DNA from: Parcubacteria group bacterium GW2011_GWA2_40_23
Lineage (GTDB): Bacteria; Patescibacteriota; Patescibacteriia; UBA11705; JABHMO01
NCBI GenBank assembly: GCA_000996245.1
Contig: LBYP01000011.1
Span: 1-45,811 of the forward strand
Direction: 5' to 3'
DNA length: 45,811 nt
How positions within the stretch are numbered: the stretch's first letter is position 1; each line of letters starts with the position of its first letter. This document shows positions 26,260 to 33,791 of the stretch, piece by piece. Made by a program: the position numbers and the translations under genes. A model generated the notes under the pieces. The model was not told the DNA's origin. It searched no databases and saw only the letters and a list, made by a program, of their open reading frames with translations.

Positions 26260-27630
26260 CTATTTCCCTTGTGAAAGCTTCTCGATGTTCCAATCGACGG
26301 TGATCGGACCTTGCTTGCCAGTAGTCATGTCTTTGAGGGTCACGGTTCCATTCGCCAATTCACTCTCACCGATGATGACCACGAACGGAATACCGAGCAT
26401 GTTGGCGCGTCCAAGTTGCTCACGGAGTCCTGACTCTGCTCCGTCGTAAAGCATCACGTTTCTAGCGGTCAAGCGGAACCCTTGGGCGACTTCGATGGCT
26501 CGCTCTCTGCAACCAGCACTCGGTCGGTAAGCGACGAGAACTTGTGCCACCGACTTCGGCAGAGTGAAAAGACCCTTCTTTTTGGCGTAGACCATGAACC
26601 GATCGATGCCGAAGGATGCGCCCGTGGCCGGTGCCGGCATCTCGACGAACCTGTCCGTCAGATTGTCGTAGCGGCCACCCGAGAAGATCGATCCTGTCTC
26701 GGGGCTATCCGTGAGAATTGTTTCGAAGATAGGTCCAGTGTAGTAGCCGAGTCCGCGAACCATTGACGGCTCGATGAGAATGCGACTCTTCTCGACACCG
26801 AACAGATCCAGGTAGCGCATGATCTCTTCGAGTTCGCAGCAACCTTGTTCAGCAACCGCACTACCCGCGAGGATAGTACGAATTGCCGCGAAACGTTCTA
26901 CGTTGCTGCCGGTGATATTGCAGAACTCCACGAGCTTCACGATCTGCGCTTCATTCAACAGAATCGCGTAGTCTTCACGTTCGATCTTTGCCAGTTCGCC
27001 TTCGAGCGTCTCTTCGGGCTTGAGCTTGTCCTTCTTGTCGAGAACAGTCAGCACAGCCTGCAGATAACGCGCCGGGAATTTAACGTACTCGGGCAATCCA
27101 TCGAGGATCTTGCGGTTGTTCAGGAGCACAAGGTGTGTGTTAATGCCGAGAGCACGCATGCATTCATCCATGAGAGCGATGATCTGCGCATCCGACATCA
27201 TTCCAGGTGCGAACACGCTGTCCACATCGCACTGCGTGAATTCGCAGAAACGTGTAGCTGACGGCGTTTCGCCGCGAAAGACTTGAGCGATCTGGTAACG
27301 CATGAAGGGTCTGGGCAGCTTTTCGTAGTACGCTGCCACGAACCGCCCCAGTGCAACCGTCAGATCAAACCTGAGACCCAGTTTAGGTCGCTCACCCTCT
27401 TCGGGGTGAAAGGTGTTCTCGACCTTAAAGAACTGCATGTCCGTCTTTTCTTCGGCTCCGAACAGCGTTGAAAGATACTGCACGGTTGACGAGTCGAACG
27501 GTTCGAAACCGAAACGCTCAAACACGGCAATGAGGATGTTCAGGATGTGGCGCTTGAGGATCATGTCCTCAGGCGTGATATCGCGGAAACCAGCAGCCAG
27601 AACGGCTTTCACTCGGTCTTTTGCGTCCAT
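26260..27630 (-). CDS. hisS: histidyl-tRNA synthetase, second GC-rich copy
   Basis: A 456 aa class II synthetase that charges tRNA-His with histidine. Motif 2 region FMRYQIAQVFRGETPSATRFCEFTQCDVDSV at about residues 109-139; HisRS-specific VRGLGYYTGPIFE at 291-303 with the catalytic Arg; SGGRYDNL at 317-324; motif 3 ATGASFGIDRF near 340; C-terminal anticodon domain from about 370. All point to HisRS and not HisZ. I chose ATG 27630 (GAGAGGGA upstream) over the TTG start in the track. It is clearly richer in G+C than the hisS at 32156 and only distantly similar to it. Placed next to an unusual tRNA-His, it may form a separate pair. Confidence 0.92.
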   Translation of the reverse strand: MDAKDRVKAVLAAGFRDITPEDMILKRHILNILIAVFERFGFEPFDSSTVQYLSTLFGAEEKTDMQFFKVENTFHPEEGERPKLGLRFDLTVALGRFVAAYYEKLPRPFMRYQIAQVFRGETPSATRFCEFTQCDVDSVFAPGMMSDAQIIALMDECMRALGINTHLVLLNNRKILDGLPEYVKFPARYLQAVLTVLDKKDKLKPEETLEGELAKIEREDYAILLNEAQIVKLVEFCNITGSNVERFAAIRTILAGSAVAEQGCCELEEIMRYLDLFGVEKSRILIEPSMVRGLGYYTGPIFETILTDSPETGSIFSGGRYDNLTDRFVEMPAPATGASFGIDRFMVYAKKKGLFTLPKSVAQVLVAYRPSAGCRERAIEVAQGFRLTARNVMLYDGAESGLREQLGRANMLGIPFVVIIGESELANGTVTLKDMTTGKQGPITVDWNIEKLSQGK

Positions 27631-27677
27631 GATTCTTCCCTCTCTGGAGGTCAATTTAAGAACTCCACGAACACTCT

Positions 27678-27706
27678 AATTTAACACCCACGATAGAAGA
27701 AGTCAA
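27678..27706 (-). promoter_or_regulatory. promoter of the second hisS
   Basis: Minus strand TTGACT, 17-base spacer, TAAATT, placed directly at the T-run of the preceding terminator. It leaves a leader of about 40 bases with no visible leader peptide. Confidence 0.7.
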
Positions 27707-27707
27707 C

Positions 27708-27746
27708 AAAAAAAATCGGAGGAAATGGTTGACCACATCCCCCGAT
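27708..27746 (-). terminator. terminator after the PRTase-like gene
   Basis: Minus strand TCGGGGGATGTGG...CCATTTCCTCCGA followed by TTTTTTTT. The stem has mismatches but is long. Confidence 0.85.
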
Positions 27747-27762
27747 AAGAACTTACGTGCTT

Positions 27763-28797
27763 CTACAGCATCGACCGCGAAATCGCAATCTCCTCGAGAA
27801 TCGGGACGTCGGGACGCCGATAGAAGTACGGTACACGATCAAGGTCACGCACCATGATCGTTACAGGTCGTTGAAGAACACGTGAACTTTCTTCTTCAAT
27901 CCCACGATAAAGCCTGGCCGAAAGGTCCAGCATCGCCAACGAGAAGGCCCTAGCTTCTTTTTCTGGGATACTGGCCCAGTGAACAGGATCTCCTAAGGGC
28001 AGCAAGTACGGAGCACAGAGATTCCCCAACATGGGTGCGTTGGGGTAATGGATGTTTACTTGTGTCGGATGGCCAGGAGGTGGATCGACTTTCTGACCGA
28101 GGGTTCTGCCACCGAAAGGTACTCCTACATAGAAGTCTCGTTCCACGACCCAATCCACGATCTTGCCAGGTTCAAATTCGCCGCCTTCTGCTGCGAACAA
28201 GCGATCCTCGATCGCACGTATCTGTGATGTACGTTTTGCCTGGCGAATACGGAGGGCAACTAGGAACTTGTTGATTTCAATTCCGCGTTCGCGGAAGATC
28301 TGATCGACTGCGTAGAAAGTTCCGCCAGTCCAAACACCATCGTCCACGATTGCAATTTCCCGCTTTTCTGACACAGCACTGTGGCGGTCGATCGCATCGA
28401 GCTGCGTCAGAATCATCGGCGAACCGATGCGATTCCCCTTCCCCAAATCGCTCCAGGTTGGGTTATCGGGGTGCTTGCTGTGTCCGATGAGGCGCGTGGT
28501 CGACAGGAACAGATCAGCTTCTTCCACGAAGATACTCTCGAGACTAACGAGCGGTATGCCGTTGCGTTCTCTCTCGATGAGATCCATGAGCCGCCGCTTT
28601 GTAACGCGCCACGGAATGAATTCCACGTCCACTCCACGCGGTTCGAAGATACGCTTCAGCTCGGTAATTAACCCCTCCATCAGATTACCAAAGAAAAAAC
28701 GAGCCGGCACCGAGAATCCGTGCCTCTTGGCCCACTCCATGACGACTATGGCCAGGTCACCGGTTACGAGATACTTTGGCCTAACCGTTGGTCGCAT
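27763..28797 (-). CDS. phosphoribosyltransferase-like protein, GC-rich
   Basis: A 344 aa protein whose residues 147-165 (EIAIVDDGVWTGGTFYAVD) match the PRPP-binding motif of type I phosphoribosyltransferases. The regions before (RFFFGNLMEGLITELKRIF) and after (GVPFGGRTLGQKVDPPPGHP) fit no member I can name, and the protein is longer than most PRTases. It could use PRPP on a base or act as a regulator. The start at 28797 is supported by GGGAGG 5 bases upstream, and the longer track start is rejected. It has its own terminator and a likely promoter (TTGCAT-17-TAACAT). Confidence 0.7.
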   Translation of the reverse strand: MRPTVRPKYLVTGDLAIVVMEWAKRHGFSVPARFFFGNLMEGLITELKRIFEPRGVDVEFIPWRVTKRRLMDLIERERNGIPLVSLESIFVEEADLFLSTTRLIGHSKHPDNPTWSDLGKGNRIGSPMILTQLDAIDRHSAVSEKREIAIVDDGVWTGGTFYAVDQIFRERGIEINKFLVALRIRQAKRTSQIRAIEDRLFAAEGGEFEPGKIVDWVVERDFYVGVPFGGRTLGQKVDPPPGHPTQVNIHYPNAPMLGNLCAPYLLPLGDPVHWASIPEKEARAFSLAMLDLSARLYRGIEEESSRVLQRPVTIMVRDLDRVPYFYRRPDVPILEEIAISRSML

Positions 28798-28882
28798 TCC
28801 ATCCTCCCAGTGGTTGAACAAGCTAGTCCTAATTGTTTCCTCCTGCTACGGCTATGTTAATTTATACCTTATAAAAATGCAA

Positions 28883-29422
28883 CTATTTGTTTTTCTTAGC
28901 AATTTCAGATTCCGCTAAAGCAACTGCTTCTTCTGGAGTATTTGCTCCAAGTGCTTTACGTCTATTGCGTCCATCAATGTATTGATCAGCCAACTTCTCG
29001 GCCCAACCACCTGTATTTTTCATCACAATTATAGGAATATCTAATTGATAAGCAATAGCTATTTCATTTAAAGTTCCTGAACCACCACTTACAGCGATAA
29101 TTGCGTCGCAACTGTTTACTAAAACAAATTCACGGCCACCGCCACGTTCTAGACCCGAAACAATAATGACATCTGTGTTTCCTTCTTTATCCCAAACGTC
29201 TTTGCCTGTCGAATATGTAACACCAACAGTCAGTCCACCTTTTCTTTTGGCTCCACGAGCACCCGCTGTTGATAATGAATCATAATCCTTTTCTGCACCA
29301 TAAACCAAGATGTAGCCTTTTTCAGCCACAATCTCACCAATACGTTCAGCTATTTTTTGAATTTCTTCTGAATATTTTAAATCAGCTGCCGAACCCATCA
29401 CTCCAATTTGTAATTTACGCAT
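28883..29422 (-). CDS. TIGR00725-like SLOG/LOG family protein
   Basis: A 179 aa Rossmann-like protein of the SLOG superfamily. IGVMGSAADLKYSEEIQKIAERIGEIVAEKGYILVYGAE at the start, and SGGSGTLNEIAIAYQLDIPIIVM near 112 with the GGxGT nucleotide/phosphoribose site. LOG proteins release cytokinin bases from nucleotides (lysine decarboxylase-like fold), and SLOG relatives bind nucleotide ligands. The classical PGGxGTxxE is SGGSGTLNE here. AT-rich; 9 bases downstream of the HAD gene and likely co-transcribed with it. Confidence 0.82.
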   Translation of the reverse strand: MRKLQIGVMGSAADLKYSEEIQKIAERIGEIVAEKGYILVYGAEKDYDSLSTAGARGAKRKGGLTVGVTYSTGKDVWDKEGNTDVIIVSGLERGGGREFVLVNSCDAIIAVSGGSGTLNEIAIAYQLDIPIIVMKNTGGWAEKLADQYIDGRNRRKALGANTPEEAVALAESEIAKKNK

Positions 29423-29431
29423 AAACTATTT

Positions 29432-30262
29432 TTATATTATTTTATCTAAATTTAGCAAAATTTCTTCTACGCCCTTGGTTATTTTTTCAGGGCTGACATA
29501 ATCAGCCAATTCTCTAACTTCTGCGGTAGCATTATTGACAACACAGAACTTATCAACTTTCCCGAGCAAAGGTTTATCTAAAACATCATCAGCGATAACA
29601 ATTTTTTTATATTCCGGATAGTAACTGGCTAATTTATCAAAAGCTTTGCCTTTATCATAATTCTTTGGATAAATTAATAAGTTACAAAAACTATCACAAC
29701 AACTAACTACTAATTCTAGATTTTGACGAGTCACATACTGATTCAATAGACCTGAAATTTTTCTTAACGCTGGAATATTTTCCTGTAAAGATCCGTTAAA
29801 ATGTTCTCGCACATGAATACTACTGCTGAAATTACGAAAACAATTTTCCACAAAAACATTTTTAAGCAAGGGATCAAGATTTAAGCTATCAGGATTTTTA
29901 TTAACTTCAGTGGTATCTTCGATAATGTAAAATGAATCTTCAAAGTTTTGTTTAACTAGCTGTGGTAAAATGTTCTTAACTTGACTTAAGTGCATAATAA
30001 TTTCATCGTCAACTAATATGTCTCTTTCAGCTGTCAAAGTGTCATAAATAAAACAACCATTTTCCCCAATTATTTTTCCGCCTAATTCAAACATTTTTAC
30101 TACAGGTAGAATGTCTTCAAGTGATCGATTGGAATTAAGAACAAAAACATGTCCTTCTCTTTTCATTTGATCAATCACAGAATTAATGGTCGGCGAAGTA
30201 GATCGATAGTTATGATCGATCAAGGTGTTATCAATGTCAAGAATAATAAGATATTTATTCAT
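29432..30262 (-). CDS. HAD-superfamily hydrolase
   Basis: A 276 aa HAD phosphatase. Motif I ILDIDNTLIDH (nucleophile Asp) is at residues 7-17, motif II is LNSNRS near 50, and the C-terminal motif is DKGKAFDKLASYYPEYKKIVIADD. A cap domain lies between, as in Cof-type (IIB) HADs acting on sugar phosphates or nucleotides. I chose ATG 30262 because the 22 residues before it in the track lie inside the promoter and terminator region. A good promoter, TTGACA-17-TATACT, is at 30279-30307. Substrate unknown. Confidence 0.82.
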   Translation of the reverse strand: MNKYLIILDIDNTLIDHNYRSTSPTINSVIDQMKREGHVFVLNSNRSLEDILPVVKMFELGGKIIGENGCFIYDTLTAERDILVDDEIIMHLSQVKNILPQLVKQNFEDSFYIIEDTTEVNKNPDSLNLDPLLKNVFVENCFRNFSSSIHVREHFNGSLQENIPALRKISGLLNQYVTRQNLELVVSCCDSFCNLLIYPKNYDKGKAFDKLASYYPEYKKIVIADDVLDKPLLGKVDKFCVVNNATAEVRELADYVSPEKITKGVEEILLNLDKII

Positions 30263-30278
30263 AGAGTCTGTAATAATC

Positions 30279-30307
30279 AGTATAGCCAGTGCCGAAAATG
30301 TTGTCAA
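30279..30307 (-). promoter_or_regulatory. promoter of the HAD-SLOG pair
   Basis: Minus strand TTGACA, 17-base spacer, TATACT, located just after the hutH terminator and about 17 bases before the HAD start. Confidence 0.78.
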
Positions 30308-30310
30308 TTT

Positions 30311-30348
30311 AAATAAAAGCGGGAGCAACTGATGTCAGTTACCCCCGT
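30311..30348 (-). terminator. terminator of hutH
   Basis: Minus strand CGGGGGTAACTG...CAGTTGCTCCCG followed by CTTTTATTT. Confidence 0.85.
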
Positions 30349-30355
30349 GGTTCAC

Positions 30356-31990
30356 CTAGCTGTGTTCGAGTGCCTTCAGCAGTTCGCCTTTGGTCACGAG
30401 CTCGCGCACGCGTTGGATGTCTGGGTACAGGGAACGATCTTCGTGCATCATCGGTACGTACTGCCGGATGCAATCGTAGCCACGTTTCGTGCCTTGGCCG
30501 AGAACAGCGAGATCGCCCAGGTGGGGCGTTCCCAAGTCAACAGCCTGGCAACCTGCCAGCAGTTCCACGGCCAGGACGCTTCTCAGGTCACCAAGGGTCT
30601 TGCGCAGCCCCCAGGCCGAGTTGGCGCCATTGGACACGTAGTCTTCCTGCTGCATGGAAGTCGGAATGGACAGCGCGGAGAACGCCGCGCCCGCCAGTCC
30701 TTGTGCGTGCATGACACGCGAGGCGACGGCATACTGCGCGATCATGAGAGCAGTATTGTCCTCGTCATCGGAGCCGGCTAGGTCTGCCGGCAATCCGAAA
30801 CTCCAAGCCGGATTCAGCAAACGATAGAGACGTGCGTTCGAAATGCTGGCCAGCTTGGCCAAGGCGATGATCGCTGCGTCCAAGGGGATCGCGAGCGGAT
30901 CACCATGGAAGTTGCCCCCCGAAAGGACCGAGAGCTTCCCACGTTTTCCAGCAAACACCAAGGGGTTGTCAGTGCTGGCGTTAATTTCGTTCTGGACGAT
31001 GGTCGCCAAGTTCAAGAGAGCGTCATAGACGGCTCCATGCGCTTGCGGCGCACAGCGCAACGAATACGCGTCCTGAACTCGAGAGCCCTTCCGCTTGCGA
31101 CGGTCGGGACGCTTCTTCTCGTCTGGGAAGTCTATCTTCTGCGCTTCGGACGTTGTTCGCAAACTGCCAGCGAGCAAGTCACGCAATTCGCTTGCTACGA
31201 TCTGCTGGCCATCTTGGTGGCGTGCTTCGTGGATACGAGCGTCAAAGGCATTGAGTTCACCTCTGATCGCTTCCGCATGGAGCGCAGCGCCCAGGTTGGC
31301 AAGCGTCAACAGACCAAAGGCGTCGTGAACACCCAAAGCAGCGTTGGCCAGGATGAACGTCGCGCCGTTGGTGAGTCCCATGGCTTCCTTGGGCTGCAGT
31401 ACGTGATGCTCGAGCTTCACTTCCGTGAAGACTTCTCTTGCATTGCGTCTTTCGCCCTTGTAGAAAACCTCAGCCCATGGCAGTCCGATGAGCACTGCGC
31501 CCAGATGAGCCAACGGAACGAGGTCGCCACTCGCGCCTACGCTCCCGAATTCCGGGATAACCGGCGTGATGTCCATGTTCAGCAGATCCAGGATCAGTTC
31601 GCACAGTTGGACTGTCATGGCCGAATTGTTGAGCGAAAACGAGTTGACACGGAGCAACATCATGGCGCGTACCACTTCGCGGGGCAGCGGCTGACCAAAG
31701 CCAACCGCGTGTGTCATGATGTACTTCTTCTGGTAACGGATCAGATCTGCGAGCGGGATGATCTTGTTACGGTTCGATCCACATCCAGTGTTGATCCCGT
31801 ACATGACTCTCCGCGGGATCAACTTCTCGAGCCAGCCACGGATGACGACCATCCTGTCTCTGACTTCAGGGTCGAGTCGCACCATGGGGAAATCGCTCGT
31901 GTGCGCCCGTGCAATTCGCACGACCTCCAAAAAGGACAGTTTACCTTTGAGATGGATCACATGACCATCTCCTTGTGCGTTTGCGTTCAT
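30356..31990 (-). CDS. hutH: histidine ammonia-lyase (aromatic amino acid lyase family), GC-rich
   Basis: A 544 aa MIO-type lyase that removes ammonia from histidine to give urocanate. The MIO-forming ASG lies at residues 153-155 within VGASGDLVPLAHLGAVL. Also seen: YGINTGCGS at 64-72, IMTHAVGFGQPL near 91-102 (a TH pair where HAL usually has SH), VQDAYSLRCAPQAHGAV, NASTDNPLVF, GGNFHGDP and QQEDYVSN. It is slightly longer than the usual 510 aa, with a basic insert (KKRPDRRKRKGSR) before the DAYSLR motif. A tyrosine/phenylalanine lyase is less likely given hutU nearby. Start chosen at ATG 31990 after GAGGAGG. It has its own promoter and terminator, and lies directly downstream of the first hisS. 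Confidence 0.88.
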   Translation of the reverse strand: MNANAQGDGHVIHLKGKLSFLEVVRIARAHTSDFPMVRLDPEVRDRMVVIRGWLEKLIPRRVMYGINTGCGSNRNKIIPLADLIRYQKKYIMTHAVGFGQPLPREVVRAMMLLRVNSFSLNNSAMTVQLCELILDLLNMDITPVIPEFGSVGASGDLVPLAHLGAVLIGLPWAEVFYKGERRNAREVFTEVKLEHHVLQPKEAMGLTNGATFILANAALGVHDAFGLLTLANLGAALHAEAIRGELNAFDARIHEARHQDGQQIVASELRDLLAGSLRTTSEAQKIDFPDEKKRPDRRKRKGSRVQDAYSLRCAPQAHGAVYDALLNLATIVQNEINASTDNPLVFAGKRGKLSVLSGGNFHGDPLAIPLDAAIIALAKLASISNARLYRLLNPAWSFGLPADLAGSDDEDNTALMIAQYAVASRVMHAQGLAGAAFSALSIPTSMQQEDYVSNGANSAWGLRKTLGDLRSVLAVELLAGCQAVDLGTPHLGDLAVLGQGTKRGYDCIRQYVPMMHEDRSLYPDIQRVRELVTKGELLKALEHS

Positions 31991-32077
31991 GGGAACCTCC
32001 TCATAGTGCAGATGTTCAGAAACAAATATTTTCAGCACCCCGGTTAGTGGGTGCAACCCAACTTACCATTAGATTAG

Positions 32078-32105
32078 ATTATCATTTTTAACAATGTAAA
32101 GTCAA
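32078..32105 (-). promoter_or_regulatory. promoter of hutH
   Basis: Minus strand TTGACT, 16-base spacer, GATAAT (or TAATCT at 18 bases). The leader of about 80 bases holds a small hairpin GCACCC/GGGTGC but no His-rich leader peptide. Confidence 0.65.
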
Positions 32106-32109
32106 TAAC

Positions 32110-32143
32110 AAAAACACCGAAACTGTTACTATCTCGGTGTTTT
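32110..32143. terminator. bidirectional-type terminator after the first hisS
   Basis: ACACCGA/TCGGTGT stem flanked by AAAA on one side and TTTT on the other. It ends the hisS transcript and directly precedes the hutH promoter. Confidence 0.85.
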
Positions 32144-32155
32144 ATACTTGATAAT

Positions 32156-33454
32156 TTATTTGACTTTTGTGCAAATTTCTTCGAAACTACAACTTACCTG
32201 CTCACCGGTTGTCATGTTTTTTAAAGTATATTTTTCTTGTTTAACTTCATCATCACCAAGAACAATTACCCAAGGCATGCCATAGCTGTTGGCATATTCC
32301 ATGTTCTTACCAACTTTTCTCTCAAGGAAATCAATATCCGCAGCGATTCCTTTTGCACGTAATTTTTCAACGAGCTGAAATGCCGGTGCAAAATTTTCTT
32401 TACTTACAGGTAAGACATAAATCTCTGCAACTGACTGTTTTGATAATATCCCTTTGTTTTGAATTTGTAATGCATCAAAAATTGTATCTAGTCCGAAGCT
32501 AACACCAACTGCTGGATATTTTTCATCGGTACCAATAAAACCACCAATCATATTATCAAATCTACCACCAGCACAAATTGATGAAGAAAGTTGTGAGGTG
32601 TCTTTTAAAAAAACCTCAAAAACATTCCCCGTATAATAGGCCAAACCACGTGCTAAGTTTGGGATGAATTCAAGATTGTCAGCACCAACTAGATTGATTG
32701 TCTTTTCTAAATCTTTCAAACCATCTATTTCACCCAGTAAATCTTTTAAACTCTGAATCTTTTCAATATTTGAGCCTGTCAGCGCTAATGTTTTTAAAAT
32801 TTCATCTGCGGTTTCCGCATTTATCTTTTTATCAAGTAATTCGGCCTTAACTCCAACATCGCCAATTTTATCAAACTTATCGATAGAAATAATAGCTGAG
32901 ATCTGAGATTCTTCTGGTACGCCACATTTAGATAAAATAGCATTTAAAACATTACGATTATTTGTCTTGATGACAACTTCTAAATTTAATTTACTAAAAA
33001 CAGTGTTAATTAATTTTACCAGTTCAGCATCAACAGCAGGATTAGAAACACCAACAACGTCAACATCGCATTGATAAAACTCTCGATAACGACCGAGTTT
33101 AATTGGACCATCGCGGAAAACTTTACCAATTTGATAACGTTTAAAAGGCATTTTAAGTTGCGGATTCATGCCAACAAAACGTGCAAATGGCACAGTAAAT
33201 TCTGTACGTAAAACCAAATCGCGTAAACCTTGATCTTTTAATTTAAAAGTTTCGCGCATGGCATCTGATTCTTGGCCAATACCATATTTTGATGCGAAAA
33301 GTTCATAGCGTTCCATCACCGGTGTTTCGATTGGATTATAACCATACAACTCAAAAACTGAGCGTAATGTTTGAATTAGCTTGTCGCGAGCAATCTTTTC
33401 GGCTGGGCCAAAGTCTCGAACACCCTTTGCGCGTTGTAAGGCTTCGTTTTGCAT
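32156..33454 (-). CDS. hisS: histidyl-tRNA synthetase, first AT-rich copy
   Basis: A 432 aa class II HisRS in the composition of the backbone, presumably the native enzyme. QRAKGVRDFGPAEKIARDKL at the start, motif 2 FKRYQIGKVFRDGPIKLGRYREFYQCDVDVVG, ARGLAYYTGNVFE with the HisRS Arg, CAGGRYDNMIGGF and motif 3 AVGVSFGLDTI, then the anticodon-binding domain from about 340. It is preceded on the same strand by a canonical tRNA-His and a histidine attenuator, so its amount is likely to rise when charged tRNA-His runs low. No separate strong promoter is visible between tRNA and gene. Confidence 0.95.
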   Translation of the reverse strand: MQNEALQRAKGVRDFGPAEKIARDKLIQTLRSVFELYGYNPIETPVMERYELFASKYGIGQESDAMRETFKLKDQGLRDLVLRTEFTVPFARFVGMNPQLKMPFKRYQIGKVFRDGPIKLGRYREFYQCDVDVVGVSNPAVDAELVKLINTVFSKLNLEVVIKTNNRNVLNAILSKCGVPEESQISAIISIDKFDKIGDVGVKAELLDKKINAETADEILKTLALTGSNIEKIQSLKDLLGEIDGLKDLEKTINLVGADNLEFIPNLARGLAYYTGNVFEVFLKDTSQLSSSICAGGRFDNMIGGFIGTDEKYPAVGVSFGLDTIFDALQIQNKGILSKQSVAEIYVLPVSKENFAPAFQLVEKLRAKGIAADIDFLERKVGKNMEYANSYGMPWVIVLGDDEVKQEKYTLKNMTTGEQVSCSFEEICTKVK

Positions 33455-33484
33455 ATATTACTTTTTGTGAATTATGGGGAAAGG

Positions 33485-33533
33485 GGTATGGGATAAGGGT
33501 CTTCCCTTACACAGTAACCTTTTATTCTTATCC
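33485..33533 (-). other. hairpin between tRNA-His and hisS
   Basis: GGGATAAG...CTTATCCC, 8 perfect pairs enclosing about 30 bases, without a T-run. Its position between a tRNA and an mRNA fits a processing or stabilising structure that separates the two parts of the transcript. Confidence 0.4.
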
Positions 33534-33541
33534 CTTTTTTA

Positions 33542-33619
33542 TGGGGCGGACGACGGGGTTCGAACCCGCGACCCTTGGTACCACAAACCAATGCTCTAAC
33601 CAACTGAGCTACGTCCGCC
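33542..33619 (-). tRNA. first tRNA-His (GTG), canonical
   Basis: Acceptor GCGGACG with CGTCCGC, G at position -1 opposite C73, anticodon arm TTGGT-TTGTGGT-ACCAA giving GTG, T loop TTCGAAC and an encoded CCA. This is the normal bacterial tRNA-His with the extra G-1:C73 pair recognised by HisRS. It lies between the attenuator and hisS on the same strand. Confidence 0.97.
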
Positions 33620-33684
33620 ATAGTCTAACTATTGAAATACACAGCTGAACTTTAATCAAGAAAGCAAAAAAACAATATTAAGTT

Positions 33685-33710
33685 AAAAAAAGAATCAGCC
33701 GGCTGGCTGA
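33685..33710 (-). terminator. attenuator terminator (regions 3:4)
   Basis: Minus strand TCAGCC-AGCC-GGCTGA, 6 perfect GC-rich pairs with a 4-base loop, followed by TTCTTTTTTT. It lies after the His-leader stop codon and before tRNA-His. Its left arm (CAGCCAGC) can instead pair with GCTGGTTG upstream, making an antiterminator. Confidence 0.9.
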
Positions 33711-33771
33711 CAATTTACAAAAAACTGCAACCAGCGCTTTACTGATGATGATGGTGGTGATGAATTGCAGT
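33711..33771 (-). promoter_or_regulatory. histidine attenuator, alternative pairing regions 1 and 2
   Basis: Region 1 (AACTGCAA, inside the leader codons just before the His run) is perfectly complementary to part of region 2 (TTGCAGTT, after the stop codon). Region 2 (GCTGGTTG) also pairs with region 3 (CAGCCAGC) over 8 positions with one G-U. A ribosome stalled on the His codons would cover region 1 and free 2:3, preventing the terminator. A ribosome reaching the stop would cover region 2 and allow termination. The 1:2 stem is followed by six T and may also terminate when the leader is not translated. Confidence 0.85.
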
Positions 33772-33783
33772 TACTTTTTTCAT
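33739..33783 (-). CDS. histidine leader peptide MKKVTAIHHHHHHQ
   Basis: A 14-codon ORF, far below the track cutoff: Met-Lys-Lys-Val-Thr-Ala-Ile, six His codons in a row (CAT CAC CAC CAT CAT CAT), Gln, stop TAA. Six adjacent His codons between a strong promoter and alternative terminator/antiterminator stems are the hallmark of a ribosome-mediated histidine attenuator, as in the his operon leader of enterobacteria. The ATG lies about 2 bases from the predicted transcription start, so it would be translated almost leaderless. The peptide itself probably has no function. It controls tRNA-His and hisS downstream. Confidence 0.9.
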   Translation of the reverse strand: MKKVTAIHHHHHHQ

Positions 33784-33791
33784 ATGAATAT

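Noticed and set aside
30332-32047. Long plus-strand ORFs opposite hutH (149, 380 aa and others)
   Set aside because: Shadows of a clear histidine ammonia-lyase frame; their composition is not protein-like and they lack start signals.
31990-32056. Longer start for hutH and similar N-terminal extensions of hisS (27654), PRTase (28821), HAD (30328), Kef (35594)
   Set aside because: The inner ATG of each fits the conserved start of the family or a good ribosome binding site, or the extension falls in promoter, terminator or repeat sequence.
31991-32078. Leader peptide upstream of hutH (MVSWVAPTN...)
   Set aside because: A short ORF exists but has no His run, and no terminator follows it.
33542-33619. 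T-box riboswitch as the control of hisS
   Set aside because: No T-box core or antiterminator bulge is seen; the His-codon leader with alternative stems explains the region.
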